Origin: Microthrixaceae bacterium
GTDB lineage: Bacteria; Actinomycetota; Acidimicrobiia; Acidimicrobiales; Microtrichaceae
Length of the DNA: 64,000 nucleotides
Reading direction: 5' to 3'
Assembly: GCA_027493675.1 (NCBI GenBank)
Contig: JAOSKI010000041.1
Span: 121,359 to 185,358 of the forward strand
A model generated the notes under the pieces. The model was not told the origin of the DNA. It saw nothing but the letters and a program-made list of their open reading frames with translations, and did not search any database. Made by a program: the position numbers and the translations under genes. This document shows positions 11,285-19,529 of the stretch, in pieces (position 1 is the stretch's first letter; the number at the start of each line of letters is the position of its first letter).

Positions 11285-11300
11285 ATACCCTACGGGGTAT
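11285..11300. promoter_or_regulatory. Palindromic operator, distal copy (CsoR/CstR-like)
   Basis: ATACCCTACGGGGTAT is a second copy whose start is exactly 22 bp from the first, i.e. two helical turns, so both sites face the same side of the DNA. The six bases between the copies are part of a -10-like hexamer read toward the pump. The divergent selO gene lies 130 bases away and might also be affected. Confidence 0.6.
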
Positions 11301-11417
11301 AGCTGCGCGGAATCAAGGCACGACTCTGGTCCACTGGTGCTGCGGTCTGTGCGGTCGCCTCTGACGAGGGCACGTGGGCCGCGGCGGCGCCGAAGCCGCT
11401 GGGCCGACGGTGGCTCC

Positions 11418-11431
11418 TAGGGTTGACCCCG
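11418..11431 (+). promoter_or_regulatory. -10 hexamer for leaderless selO
   Basis: TAGGGT at 11418-11423 is followed after seven bases by the GTG at 11431, with no Shine-Dalgarno sequence in between. This spacing places the transcript start at the start codon. Confidence 0.5.
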
Positions 11432-12938
11432 TGCGCGCCATCCAGCACAGGTTCCTCACCGAGCTCCCCGAGTTGTGCATGCGATGGCAGGCGGAGCCGG
11501 TGCCCGATCCGCAGCCCGTGGTCGTGAACGAGGCGCTGGCGCGGGACCTCGACCTGGACCTGGACTGCCTTAGATCGCCCGAGGCAACCGAGGTGTTCGC
11601 CGGCAACACGGTGCCCGAAGGTGCCGTGCCGGTGGCCCTCGGCTACGCGGGGCACCAGTTCGGGGCCTACTCGCCGCGCCTCGGCGACGGCCGGGCCCTC
11701 CTGCTCGGCGAGCTCGAGGACCCCACCGGTCACCTGGTGGACGTCCACCTGAAGGGATCCGGTCGCACGCCCTTCGCCCGCAGGGGCGACGGCAAGGCGA
11801 CGATCGGCCCGATGCTGCGTGAGTACGTCGTGTCCGAGGCGCTCCATCACCTCGGTGTGCCCACGACACGCAGCCTCGCAGTCGTCACCACCGGCGAGGA
11901 CGTGTTGCGGGACGGCTTCGAGAAGGGCGCGGTGCTCACGCGGGTGGCGGAGAGCCATGTCCGTGTCGGCACCTTCGAGTACGCGGGTGCGCCTGGGAGG
12001 TGACGACCTGGTGCGCCGCCTCGCCGACCACGTCATCGCCCGGCACCACCCTGACGCGCTTGACGCCGCGAACCCGTACCGTGAGCTGCTTCGCTCGGTC
12101 GTCGACGCCCAGGCTGTGCTCGTGGCCGAGTGGATGCTGATCGGGTTCATCCACGGGGTGATGAACACCGACAACATGGCCATCTCGGGTGAGGGCATCG
12201 ACTACGGGCCGTGCGCGTTCATGGACCGCTACGACCCCGCCACGGTGTTCAGCTCGATAGACCACGGCGGTCGGTACGCCTACGGGAACCAGCCCTCGGC
12301 TGCGACATGGAACCTCGCCCGGTTCGCCGAGTCACTGCTCGGCCTGCTCGCCGACGACACCGAGGTAGCCGTCGAGGTCGCAACTGGGTCGGTCAACGGC
12401 TTCCGCGGCCTCTTTCGAGGACCACTGGCGTGCAGGCATGGCACGGAAGCTCGGGCTCGGCGGCGTCGCTGTCCGTGACGGAACGCTTCTCGAGGACCTC
12501 CCGGGAGTGATGCAAGCCGACGGCCTCGACTGGACCCTCACCTTCCGGCGACTCGCCGACGACCTGCGTGACCCGGCGGCGGCGGCGCCATCCGCCGGCT
12601 CGGCGCCGTCCGATGCTCTCGCCGACTGGACCTGCAGGTGGCGAGCGGAGCTCGTCGGGCAGGGCGTAGTCGTGGATGCCGGCAGTGCGGGCGATCCCGC
12701 CGGCGCGCTCGCCGACGGGATCGCCGCCGCGATGGATCTCGTCAACCCGCTCTACATCCCACGCAACCACGTCCTGGACGCGGCTCTGAGGTCAGCCGAG
12801 CATGGTGACCTGGATCCGTTGCGCGAGCTCACCGACGTGCTGGCTGATCCCTTCACGCAGCGTCGGGGCCTCGAGGTGTTCGCTGCCCCCGCGTCACCGG
12901 AGTTCACCGCCCGCTTCCGGACCTTCTGTGGCACCTGA
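11431..12938 (+). CDS. selO: SelO/YdiU protein adenylyltransferase, two frameshifts
   Basis: Pseudokinase-fold enzyme that transfers AMP to serine, threonine or tyrosine hydroxyls of proteins, linked to redox stress in other organisms. Family hallmarks are [19 protein letters not shown], the nucleotide-binding [17 protein letters not shown] and the metal-binding loop HGVMNTDNM; the end TFCGT fits bacterial members. Frames change at about 11990 (between EYAGA and the stretch ending [13 protein letters not shown]) and at about 12425. The GTG at 11431 is chosen because the conserved N-terminal region follows at once and a -10 hexamer lies seven bases upstream. The total is about 500 residues, normal for the family. 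A short CPSC-containing frame just after the stop is not needed to complete it. Confidence 0.85.
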
Positions 12939-13010
12939 GCAGTTGCGCTGCCCGAGCTGTCGCAGCAGAGACCCCGGCCAGGGCGCGTAGCTGCGATGAT
13001 GGGGCCGACC

Positions 13011-13952
13011 ATGGCTGACGGCAGGGACTACGAGGTGCTCGGGGTCGCCCGGGATGCCACACCCGAGGAGATCAAGCGTGCCTACCGGAAGCTGGCGCGC
13101 ACCCATCACCCCGACATCAACAAGGACCCGGATTCCGAGCGGCGGTTCAAGGAGATCACCGAGGCGAACGAGGTCCTGTCGGATCCGTCGATGCGAGAGC
13201 GATACGACACCTTCGGAGAGGACTTCCGGCGGATCCCCGACGACGTCGATCCCCAGGAGTGGCTCCGGGCGCAGAGGGCAGGTGGGAGCCGGCACGGGTC
13301 TGGACCGGGCTTCCAATCCGCGGGCTGGCAGTCGGGCCTCGACGACGAAGCCATGGCGGACTTCCTGTCGGACCTCTTCGCCCAGCAGGCTCGTTCGGCG
13401 CACGGTTGGGGCCCGGTCCCCGGTGCCGACCAGCGGTCCGGCATCACCCTCAGCGTGGAGGACGCGTTCACCGGGGTCGCCGTTCCCTGACGCTTGCGGG
13501 GCCGACCGGGGAGCGCACCATCCAGGTGAACATCCCCGCCGGGGTCACCAACGGGCAGACGATCAGGTTGTCCGGCCAGGGTGGTCGGGGTACCGAGGGC
13601 GCTCCGGCGGGGGACCTGTACCTGCACGTCACGATCGCGCCACATCCTCGTTACCGTCTGGAGGGACGTGATATCGAGGTGGATCTGCCCTGCCCCTTGG
13701 GAGGCGGTCCTCGGTGCGACGGTGCCCGTGGAGGGCCCCGGTGGAACCGCCAAGGTGAAGGTGTCCCCGGGCACTTCCACCGGAAGCGCCTGCGCCTGAG
13801 TGGCAGGGGACTTCCAGGTTCAGGCGCCGCAGGAAACGGGGACCTCTATGCTCGGGTGCAGGTCGTCGTGCCCGAGAAGATCACTGACGACGAACGGCGT
13901 CTCTACGAGGAGCTCGCCGAACTGAGCGACTTCCGAAGCGAGGGGACGTTGA
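13011..13952 (+). CDS. DnaJ/CbpA-type co-chaperone, several frameshifts
   Basis: J-domain protein that stimulates DnaK. The N-terminal J domain is complete, with [13 protein letters not shown] carrying the HPD tripeptide and [16 protein letters not shown] following. A glycine-rich linker leads to the two C-terminal beta domains ([21 protein letters not shown]; later KVSPGTSTG and [12 protein letters not shown]). There is no CxxCxGxG zinc finger, so it is the CbpA type. Frames run 3, 2, 3, 2, with breaks at about 13487, 13700 and 13785. The true stop is probably the TGA at 13950-13952, overlapping the next ATG. In the raw sequence the last frame runs on into the MerR-like gene, which imitates a fusion. 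The pairing with a CbpM-like gene supports the call. Confidence 0.75.
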
Positions 13953-14257
13953 TGGCTCAAGCGATCGTGCCTGCCGAACGCATCGAGTTCGAGGCCTTCG
14001 CGGCGGTGTGTGAGATCCATCCCGAGCTCCTCGACCGGCTTGTCACCCTCGGTCTGGTCGAAGTGGTGGTCGATGCCGAGGGAAACCGTTGGGTGGAACG
14101 GCGTCAGGTGGCGGCATTGGCCCGGGTTCGCAGGCTCCGTGCGGGACTCGGTCTGAGCTACGCCTCGATCGCGGTGGTCGCGGAGCTGATCGACCGCATC
14201 GACGAGTTGGAGGACCGGCTCAGGTGGTTCGAGGCCAACGCGGGACGCAGGCCATGA
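13952..14257 (+). CDS. CbpM-like MerR-family chaperone modulator
   Basis: Small protein of about 100 residues with a MerR-like winged-helix core: EFEAFAAVCEIHPELLDRLV, then a wing-like VVVDAEGNRWVERRQVAAL, then RVRRLRAGLGLSYASIAVV, and a C-terminal coiled helix IDELEDRLRWFEA. CbpM proteins bind the J domain of CbpA and restrain it, and HspR is the actinobacterial relative that represses dnaK. ATG 13952 overlaps the presumed stop of the co-chaperone gene. The short C-terminal helix fits a CbpM or HspR role, but the sequence alone does not separate the two. Confidence 0.7.
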   Translation: MAQAIVPAERIEFEAFAAVCEIHPELLDRLVTLGLVEVVVDAEGNRWVERRQVAALARVRRLRAGLGLSYASIAVVAELIDRIDELEDRLRWFEANAGRRP

Positions 14258-14270
14258 GCAGGGCACGAAG

Positions 14271-14704
14271 TTGAGCAGGAGCTCGACGGGTGTGGCATGC
14301 CCGGACTGCGCCACGAAGAACCGCGTTCCTTCCGCGACGCGTGGACTGGTGCAGTGCGCGAACTGCCACCGCCGGCTTCCTGGGTGGTCGACGCCGACGC
14401 GTCTGACTTCGACGAGGTGGTGGGGACCTCGAAGCTGCCTGTGGTGGTCGACCTCTGGGCGCCGTGGTGTGGACCCTGTCGTACGGTCAGCCCGCTGTTG
14501 GAGCAGCTCGCGGAAGAGTACGCCGGCCGCATGAAGCTCGTGAAGGTGAACGTCGACGAAGCGCCTGCGGTCCAGGCGCGCTTCGGCGTGCAGGGCATCC
14601 CCACGTTCGTGTTGTTGAGTGGTGGTGAGGAGATCGCGCGGCTCGTCGGTGCACACCCCTTGGCGTCGTTGCGCTCCTGGTTCGACAACGCGGTTGCAGC
14701 CTGA
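14271..14704 (+). CDS. Thioredoxin with N-terminal zinc ribbon (TrxC/thioredoxin 2 type), one frameshift
   Basis: Cytoplasmic disulfide reductase of about 144 residues. The N-terminus holds two cysteine pairs, CPDC and CANC, about 15 residues apart, which is the zinc-binding ribbon typical of thioredoxin 2. The thioredoxin domain has the active site WAPWCGPCR, the cis-proline region QGIPTFVLLSGG, and ends in WFDNAVAA. The start is TTG 14271. The frame changes at about 14380, where one missing base joins HRRLP to WVVDADASDFDEV. It follows the co-chaperone/modulator pair closely, suggesting a shared proteostasis or oxidative-stress unit. Confidence 0.85.
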
Positions 14705-14795
14705 TGCTGTGGCTGGAGCCTCGCGATGAGTGCTTGCGGGACCATCAGGTAGTCGATACCGTGACGGTCGCCGCTGGGCGTCGGAGGGAGACCGC

Positions 14796-15440
14796 GTGAC
14801 CGAGCATGTGCTGATCGACCCGGAGCTCGATCGTCGGTTGCAGCGAGACGGCTTCGTCGTCGCTCCCTTGATCGACGCGGCTACTGCTTCTGGGCTGCGA
14901 TCCGCCTACCTCGATCGTGTCGGCGTGCACGACGATCGGTTGCTCTCGGACATGCAGGTCGACGACATCGAGTACCGACGGTGGGCTGCACAGGAACTGC
15001 GACAGGGTCTCGATGGTCCCACGGCGGCGCTGTTCGTGGACCATCGGCCGTTCATGAGGCACTTCCTGGCGCAGTTCCCCGGCGACAACAGCGGGTCCGA
15101 TGTGCAGCGCGATTGGATGTGGGTCGACGAGCGTGCGCACGAGCGGTCATACGTCGTCTGGGTCGCGCTCGAGGACATCACGGGTCACAACGGGCAGCTT
15201 CGGGTGATCCGGGGCAGTCACCGCCTGGACGGCATGTTGCGCGGAGCGGACCTGACGGCTCCGTGGCTTGCGCACGAGGGCGTCCTCGAGGACCGGCTCC
15301 TCGCAGTTCCGCTTGAAGCAGGTCAGTGCGTGGTGCTCGACGGCGCGTTGGTGCATGCGTCGTACCCCAACCACACCGATGTGCCTCGCGTTGCCGCTGT
15401 CCTGGCGACGCGACGCGTGGGCGCCGGGTTGGTCCACTAG
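14796..15440 (+). CDS. Phytanoyl-CoA dioxygenase (PhyH)-like protein, intact
   Basis: A 214-residue protein in one frame with start GTG 14796 behind GGAGGGAGA. It shows the PhyH double-stranded beta-helix pattern: RSYVVWVALEDITGHNGQL, RVIRGSH, and the late VVLDGALVHASYPNHTDVPR containing the second iron histidine and the arginine that holds 2-oxoglutarate. The first iron motif, normally HxD, reads DWMWVDE here: aspartate is present but the histidine position is tryptophan. If the alignment is right, the iron site is incomplete. It is followed at once by an aspartyl-hydroxylase-like gene. The family is reasonably sure; activity is doubtful. Confidence 0.65.
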   Translation: MTEHVLIDPELDRRLQRDGFVVAPLIDAATASGLRSAYLDRVGVHDDRLLSDMQVDDIEYRRWAAQELRQGLDGPTAALFVDHRPFMRHFLAQFPGDNSGSDVQRDWMWVDERAHERSYVVWVALEDITGHNGQLRVIRGSHRLDGMLRGADLTAPWLAHEGVLEDRLLAVPLEAGQCVVLDGALVHASYPNHTDVPRVAAVLATRRVGAGLVH

Positions 15441-15454
15441 CCGACGCCTATCAG

Positions 15455-16477
15455 TTGGACGAGGAGACCCTGGAGCTTCTGACCAGTCAGGAGTTGCTCG
15501 GCGCAGCGCCACAGCGACCAGAGCTCGCCCGGACGGCGATCGACGAGGTCAGGTTGAGCCCGAAGCAACTCGTGTCCGCGTTGGACGCGGGCGCCCTGAA
15601 CCGCCTGGATCGGATCCGGCACCGCATGAGGACCGTGGTGTCCAATGTCGTCACCGAGGCCCGCGAGCGTGCCGGAGCAGCGCGCCGACACCGTGCCGAT
15701 CATCTCGGTGAGCCTCATCGGACACACGCCGGTGGTCGTGTCGCCGATGCGCTGCGCGAGTTGCCGAGCAAGGCGGCGATCGCCGTACTCGCCGCGAACG
15801 AGGCGTCGATAGACAGGTTCGGGCCGACGACAAGAGGAGTCTGGGATCCCCACGAGTTCCCCTGGGTCAAGATCCTGGAGGACGGGTGGCCCGATGTGCG
15901 GCGAGAGGTGGACGCGCTGTTGCATGGGCCGACGGAGATCCCACATATCGAGGACGTCACCGGCGGCATTCCCCAGGGCAATGTGGGCCCGTGGCGGGTC
16001 TTCGGGTTGATGCACCAGGGTCACTGGATGGACTGGAACTGCCGGCGCTGTCCGGCAACGACGGCGCTGGTGAAGAACGTACCTGACCTCATGATGGCGG
16101 GGTTCTCGGTGCTGGAACCCGGCACCCACATCACCAAGCACCGGGGACCCAACAAGGGGGCCTTGCGCTACCAACTCGGCGTCGTCGTGCCAGGCGAACC
16201 CGGCGACTGCCGAATCCGCATTGGTGAGGAGATGGTCGTCTGGCAGGAAGGCGAGAGCGTGGTGTTCGACTTCACAGTCCCGCACGAGGCGTGGAACGAC
16301 ACCGACGCGATCCGTGTCCTGCTGATGCTCGAGTTCATCGCTCCGCTTCCCTGGTACCTGGCCGGAACGAACCGTGTCGCACAGCGAGCCATGGGGTGGT
16401 TTCCGACCACCCGTGACATGAAGAACCGCCTACGCCGACTCGAGCCGTCGTTGCAGAAGGTTGACTCGGCGGGTTGA
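15455..16477 (+). CDS. Aspartyl/asparaginyl beta-hydroxylase family protein
   Basis: Fe(II)/2-oxoglutarate oxygenase of the Asp/Asn beta-hydroxylase family. The catalytic part in the C-terminal half contains ITKHRGPNKGALRYQLGV (first iron histidine), VVFDFTVPHEAWN (second histidine) and DAIRVLLMLEF. This family lacks the usual iron-binding aspartate, so its absence is normal. The start is uncertain: the frame is open upstream into the preceding gene, and TTG 15455 is the first candidate after that gene ends. Between about 15675 and 15745 frame 3 reads more naturally (RADTVPIISVSLIGHTPVVV) than frame 2, so a pair of compensating indels is likely. The substrate is unknown. Confidence 0.72.
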   Translation: MDEETLELLTSQELLGAAPQRPELARTAIDEVRLSPKQLVSALDAGALNRLDRIRHRMRTVVSNVVTEARERAGAARRHRADHLGEPHRTHAGGRVADALRELPSKAAIAVLAANEASIDRFGPTTRGVWDPHEFPWVKILEDGWPDVRREVDALLHGPTEIPHIEDVTGGIPQGNVGPWRVFGLMHQGHWMDWNCRRCPATTALVKNVPDLMMAGFSVLEPGTHITKHRGPNKGALRYQLGVVVPGEPGDCRIRIGEEMVVWQEGESVVFDFTVPHEAWNDTDAIRVLLMLEFIAPLPWYLAGTNRVAQRAMGWFPTTRDMKNRLRRLEPSLQKVDSAG

Positions 16478-16703
16478 CCACTGCGTGATGTCCCTGGGTC
16501 AAACGCCGAGCCGCAGTGGGTCTTGGTGGTGGTTCGGGTGTCCGGCTATCCGGGAGCCATGCCGCCGATCTCGCGATGTCGGGTCGGATGAGGGGTCACC
16601 AGAGGCGTCCGACTTCGTGCTGACCGACAGGGCTGGTCGAGGAAGCTCGAATCACGGAGCAGGCACATGACGAAGATCGGGTGACCATGTCCTGGGCGGC
16701 GCG

Positions 16704-16717
16704 TATGCTGGCGCTCA
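16704..16717 (+). promoter_or_regulatory. -10 hexamer for a leaderless gene
   Basis: TATGCT at 16704-16709 is followed after seven bases by the ATG at 16717. The rest of the interval after the hydroxylase gene (16478-16703) shows no other feature I can support. Confidence 0.45.
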
Positions 16718-17187
16718 TGGAACCGGACTCGAACGAACCGCAGGTGCTCGAGGTGACGCCCGTGACCACGGCGGTGATCAGTGGCGTGGTCGAGATGACG
16801 CGGATCGGCGAGTTCTTCGATGCGTCGTTCACAACACTCGGTGAGGTCCTGGGTGCTCAGGGTGTGGTGATGGCCGGCCCACCGGTTGCGCTCTATCACA
16901 GCCCGCCCGGTGAGGTGGTCGACCTCGAAGTGGGCATTCCCATAGACGGCACGCTCGAACCCCAGCGGGGTGTCGAGGTGTCAGGGCTTCCGGGTGGTCG
17001 GGTGGCACGCCTGATCCACGAGGGGCCATACGACGGCCTCGGGTCTGCATGGGAGCGTCTTGGTGCATGGGTCGGCGAGCAGGGGTTGACCCCCGCCGGG
17101 GCCGCGTGGGAGGCGTATCTAACCGAACCAGGCCCGGATGCGGACCCCTCGGAGATGCGCACCGAGCTCAACTTGTCCGTCTCCTAG
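16717..17187 (+). CDS. GyrI-like small-molecule-binding domain protein, intact
   Basis: A 156-residue protein in one frame resembling the AraC effector-binding/GyrI-like fold. It opens with VLEVTPVTTAVISGVVEM, has VALYHSPPGEVVDLEVGIPI in the middle, then GGRVARLIHEGPYDGLGSAWERLGAW, and ends LTEPGPDADPSEMRTELNLSV. This pattern (Y-H-x-P, E-x-G-P-Y, LTDP-like, EL-x-x-P) is characteristic of stand-alone GyrI-like proteins, which bind hydrophobic or cationic small molecules. ATG 16717 is used because of the hexamer seven bases upstream. The ligand is unknown. Confidence 0.75.
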   Translation: MEPDSNEPQVLEVTPVTTAVISGVVEMTRIGEFFDASFTTLGEVLGAQGVVMAGPPVALYHSPPGEVVDLEVGIPIDGTLEPQRGVEVSGLPGGRVARLIHEGPYDGLGSAWERLGAWVGEQGLTPAGAAWEAYLTEPGPDADPSEMRTELNLSVS

Positions 17188-17280
17188 GCACCCCGCCCTG
17201 GCGTGGTCGCCATGCACGCCCGTGCGCGGTCGGCAAGGATTGGGCAGGAGCTAACGAGCGACCGGTCGTGAGGGGCCGTC

Positions 17281-18284
17281 ATGGAGCCGGACACGTTGAG
17301 CGACAGCGATTCCGAAGCGGTTGGCGGGTGGTTCCTGACCGATTGGCTCGCAGGGCGTGTGAAGCACAGTCTCACCCCAGGACTGGACTTGCGGGACCCA
17401 GCGTTGCTCAAACGCCTCCAGCCGGTGCTCGACGCGCTGCTCACCTACTTCGATCCGGTCGTCGAGGGATTCGAGCGACTCCCTGCCGAGGGGCCGTACC
17501 TGGTGGTTGGGAACCATTCGGGGGGTGTGTACATGCCCGACTTCTGGGCGTTCATGCAGAAGTGGCTGCGTGAGCGGGGCACGGAGTCGCCGATCTACTC
17601 GTTGGGGTTCGACTTCACCTTCTCGCTTCCGCTCATCGGAGACTTTGCACGCAGGACGGGCTCGGTTCCGGCAAGCCACGCCAACGCGGGTGCGCTGCTC
17701 GACGCCGGACACCCGGTGATCGTCTACCCCGGCGGTGACGAGGACGACTACCGGCCATGGAGCGAGAGGCACCGGGTGGACCTGCACGGTCGAACCGGGT
17801 TCATCCGGCTCGCGCTGCGCCACGGTGTGCCCGTGGTCCCTTTGGTGGCCCATGGAAGCCACGACGCGATCATCGTGGTCACCCGCGGCGAGGGCATCGC
17901 GCGTTGCCTGGGCCTCGAGAAGCTTCGGATCAACGTCATGCCCATAGTCGCCGGGCCACCGTGGGGTCTGGCTCCGGCGCAGGTGCCGACCTGGCCGCTG
18001 CCGGCGAAGGTCACCGCACGGGTCTGCAAACCGATCGAATGGAGCCACCTTGGACCGGAGGCAGCCGAGGATCCAGTGGTGGTACAGCGCTGCTACGAGG
18101 AGGTGCTCGGACGGATGCAGGCGAACCTGGACGAACTCGTCGAGGAGCTTCCGCACCCGATCCTCGCCAGGGTGTCGACAGCTCTGGGCCTCGACAGGAT
18201 CGGCGTCTCCTGGCGCACCGGCGCGCTCGTGATGCCGGAACCGCCGGCCGCAGCCAGAGGCGCGGTCAGGGAGCGTCGGCGTAG
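17281..18284 (+). CDS. PlsC-like lysophospholipid acyltransferase
   Basis: Membrane-associated acyltransferase of about 330 residues. The catalytic H-x4-D motif is altered to VGNHSGGVYMPDFWAF: the histidine is present and the acidic residue sits six positions later. Then follow DFTFSLPLIGDFARRTGSVPA, VIVYPGGDEDDYRPW, and HGVPVVPLVAHGSHDAI, which match the substrate-binding blocks of the family. The frame is open without change from ATG 17281 past 18284 to 18483, but beyond about 18240 it runs through a repeat element and loses protein character. The true stop is probably near 18284 after a small frame error. Likely role is acylation of glycerophosphate lipids or a glycolipid. Confidence 0.75.
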
Positions 18285-18347
18285 CGCAGGTAGGGCTTCA
18301 GTTCCTCGACGTTGTCGCACCGGCCCTCAGAATCGACCGGCAACCCA

Positions 18348-18456
18348 ACCGAACTGTCCGGTGTGGAGCGCGGTTTGCGCGGCTGAGACCGGACAGTTCG
18401 CAGGTGGGGCGCGGTTTGCGCGGCTGAGACCGGACAGTTCGCAGGTGGGGGGGTCA
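18348..18456. repeat. Intergenic hairpin plus 41-bp tandem repeat (CGAACTG family)
   Basis: CGAACTGTCCGGT at 18350-18362 and its exact complement ACCGGACAGTTCG at 18388-18400 form a 13-bp stem around a GC-rich loop. The right half is duplicated: two copies of a 41-bp unit occupy 18368-18408 and 18409-18449, giving a second right arm at 18429-18441. It lies between convergent genes and could end transcription from both sides. The arms end in the same CGAACTG/CAGTTCG as the elements at 29992 and 49836. Confidence 0.75.
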
Positions 18457-18852
18457 GGCGGACTGGTCACGCAGCGTCTGTAGAGCGGCGTCGATACGCC
18501 TGCCCGCCTCCTCTGCCACCTCGCCCAGTGCCGGATCGTCGGACATCTGCGACATCACCGCGGGATCGAGCGCGTCGACGATGGTCTCTCCACCCTCGGT
18601 GCGCACCACCACGTTGCAGGGCAGGAGTGCCCCGATGCTGCTGTCGACCTGCACGGCCCGATGTGCGAGCTGCGGGTTGCAGGCGCCGAGGATCACATAC
18701 GGCTCCATCTGCGCGCCGATCTTCGCCTCGAGCGTGGCGGACATGTCGATCTCGGTGATCACGCCGAAGCCCTGGTCCGCGAATGCCTTGCGGACCACCT
18801 CGATCGCCTCGGAGTGCGGCATGTCGATCCTGACGGTTCGTGTGTATGGCAT
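18454..18852 (-). CDS. DUF302 family protein, intact
   Basis: A 132-residue protein in one frame. DUF302 features are the N-terminal TVRIDMPHSEAIEVVRKAFADQ, GFGVITEIDMSATLEAKI, EPYVILGACNPQLAHRAV and LLPCNVVVRTEGG. The conserved cysteine pair (GACNP and LLPCNV) is typical; biochemical function is not established for the family. The ATG at 18852 has GGAGGAG six bases before it, an unusually strong ribosome site for this window. The neighbouring reductase-like and ApbE genes are redox related, but no direct link is shown. Confidence 0.85.
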   Translation of the reverse strand: MPYTRTVRIDMPHSEAIEVVRKAFADQGFGVITEIDMSATLEAKIGAQMEPYVILGACNPQLAHRAVQVDSSIGALLPCNVVVRTEGGETIVDALDPAVMSQMSDDPALGEVAEEAGRRIDAALQTLRDQSA

Positions 18853-18911
18853 GTGCTCCTCCAGAGGTTCCGTTTGCGGCGATCGGCCCCAACGCTACCC
18901 GCACCCATCGC

Positions 18912-19529
18912 CTACGGGCAGTCGTGTGTCCGGCCCGCCGGGGTGGTCACGGCGTCGATCCGGCTCGCCTCGGTATCCGTGCCGGGCACACCGCCGGCCT
19001 TCCTCGCGGACCGGTGCACGATGCGGAACACCGTGAGGGCGCACAGGACGACGATCAGCCCGATAGAGGCGGCCCTGAACACGGTGTTCGAGGCGTCGGT
19101 GCCTGCTTGGGCGGCGTGCATGGCGGTCATGAGCGCGACGGGATAGGAGAGGTAGTGCAGACGCCGCCAGGTGGTCCGACCCATCCTCCGTCTCGCGAGC
19201 GAGGAGCCTTCGACGATGACCAGTGCCCAGAACGCACCGATTCCCCAAGCGACGGGGCCCGACCTCCACGCGCCGGCGAAAGGCACGAACAGCTCGGCCC
19301 ACGAGAAGTGCTGGTGGTCGTCGGCCACCAGGGCCAGCAGGTGGATCGCGATGAACGCCACGCTCAGACCACCGAGGTGACGGTGCAGGTCTGTGAGCCA
19401 GGCTGGGAGCCCACGGCGTTCGATCACACCAGTGGTGATCAGGAGGCCCCAGATGAGCGTCAGTGCCAACAACACCGCAGCGACCATGCCGCTGGCCCGT
19501 GAGACATACCACCAGAACTGCGGGTTCAT
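18912..19529 (-). CDS. Ferric-reductase-like transmembrane (MsrQ/YedZ-like) protein, intact
   Basis: A polytopic heme membrane protein of 205 residues in one frame. It has about five hydrophobic segments, beginning WYVSRASGMVAAVLLALTLI. Histidines fit the heme-ligand pattern: DLHRHLGGLSVAFIAIHLLAL and LHYLSYPVALMTAMHAAQAG. Members pass electrons across the membrane, often to flavoproteins or periplasmic reductases. The start ATG at 19529 overlaps the stop of apbE by four bases, so the two are translated together. With ApbE next door, a covalently FMN-loaded electron acceptor would be expected nearby, but I do not see one with a clear [S/T]GA[T/S] site. Confidence 0.8.
   Translation of the reverse strand: MNPQFWWYVSRASGMVAAVLLALTLIWGLLITTGVIERRGLPAWLTDLHRHLGGLSVAFIAIHLLALVADDHQHFSWAELFVPFAGAWRSGPVAWGIGAFWALVIVEGSSLARRRMGRTTWRRLHYLSYPVALMTAMHAAQAGTDASNTVFRAASIGLIVVLCALTVFRIVHRSARKAGGVPGTDTEASRIDAVTTPAGRTHDCP

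Noticed and set aside
12939..12990. A CPSC-containing extension of SelO
   Set aside because: SelO ends naturally in TFCGT at 12938, and the extension needs an extra frame change.
13259..14257. A DnaJ C-terminus fused to a MerR-like domain
   Set aside because: One indel places a TGA at 13950 overlapping ATG 13952. CbpA and CbpM are normally separate, and the upstream gene already has three frame errors.
18368..18449. Direct repeats considered as a CRISPR array
   Set aside because: Only two abutting 41-bp units with no spacers and no cas genes nearby.
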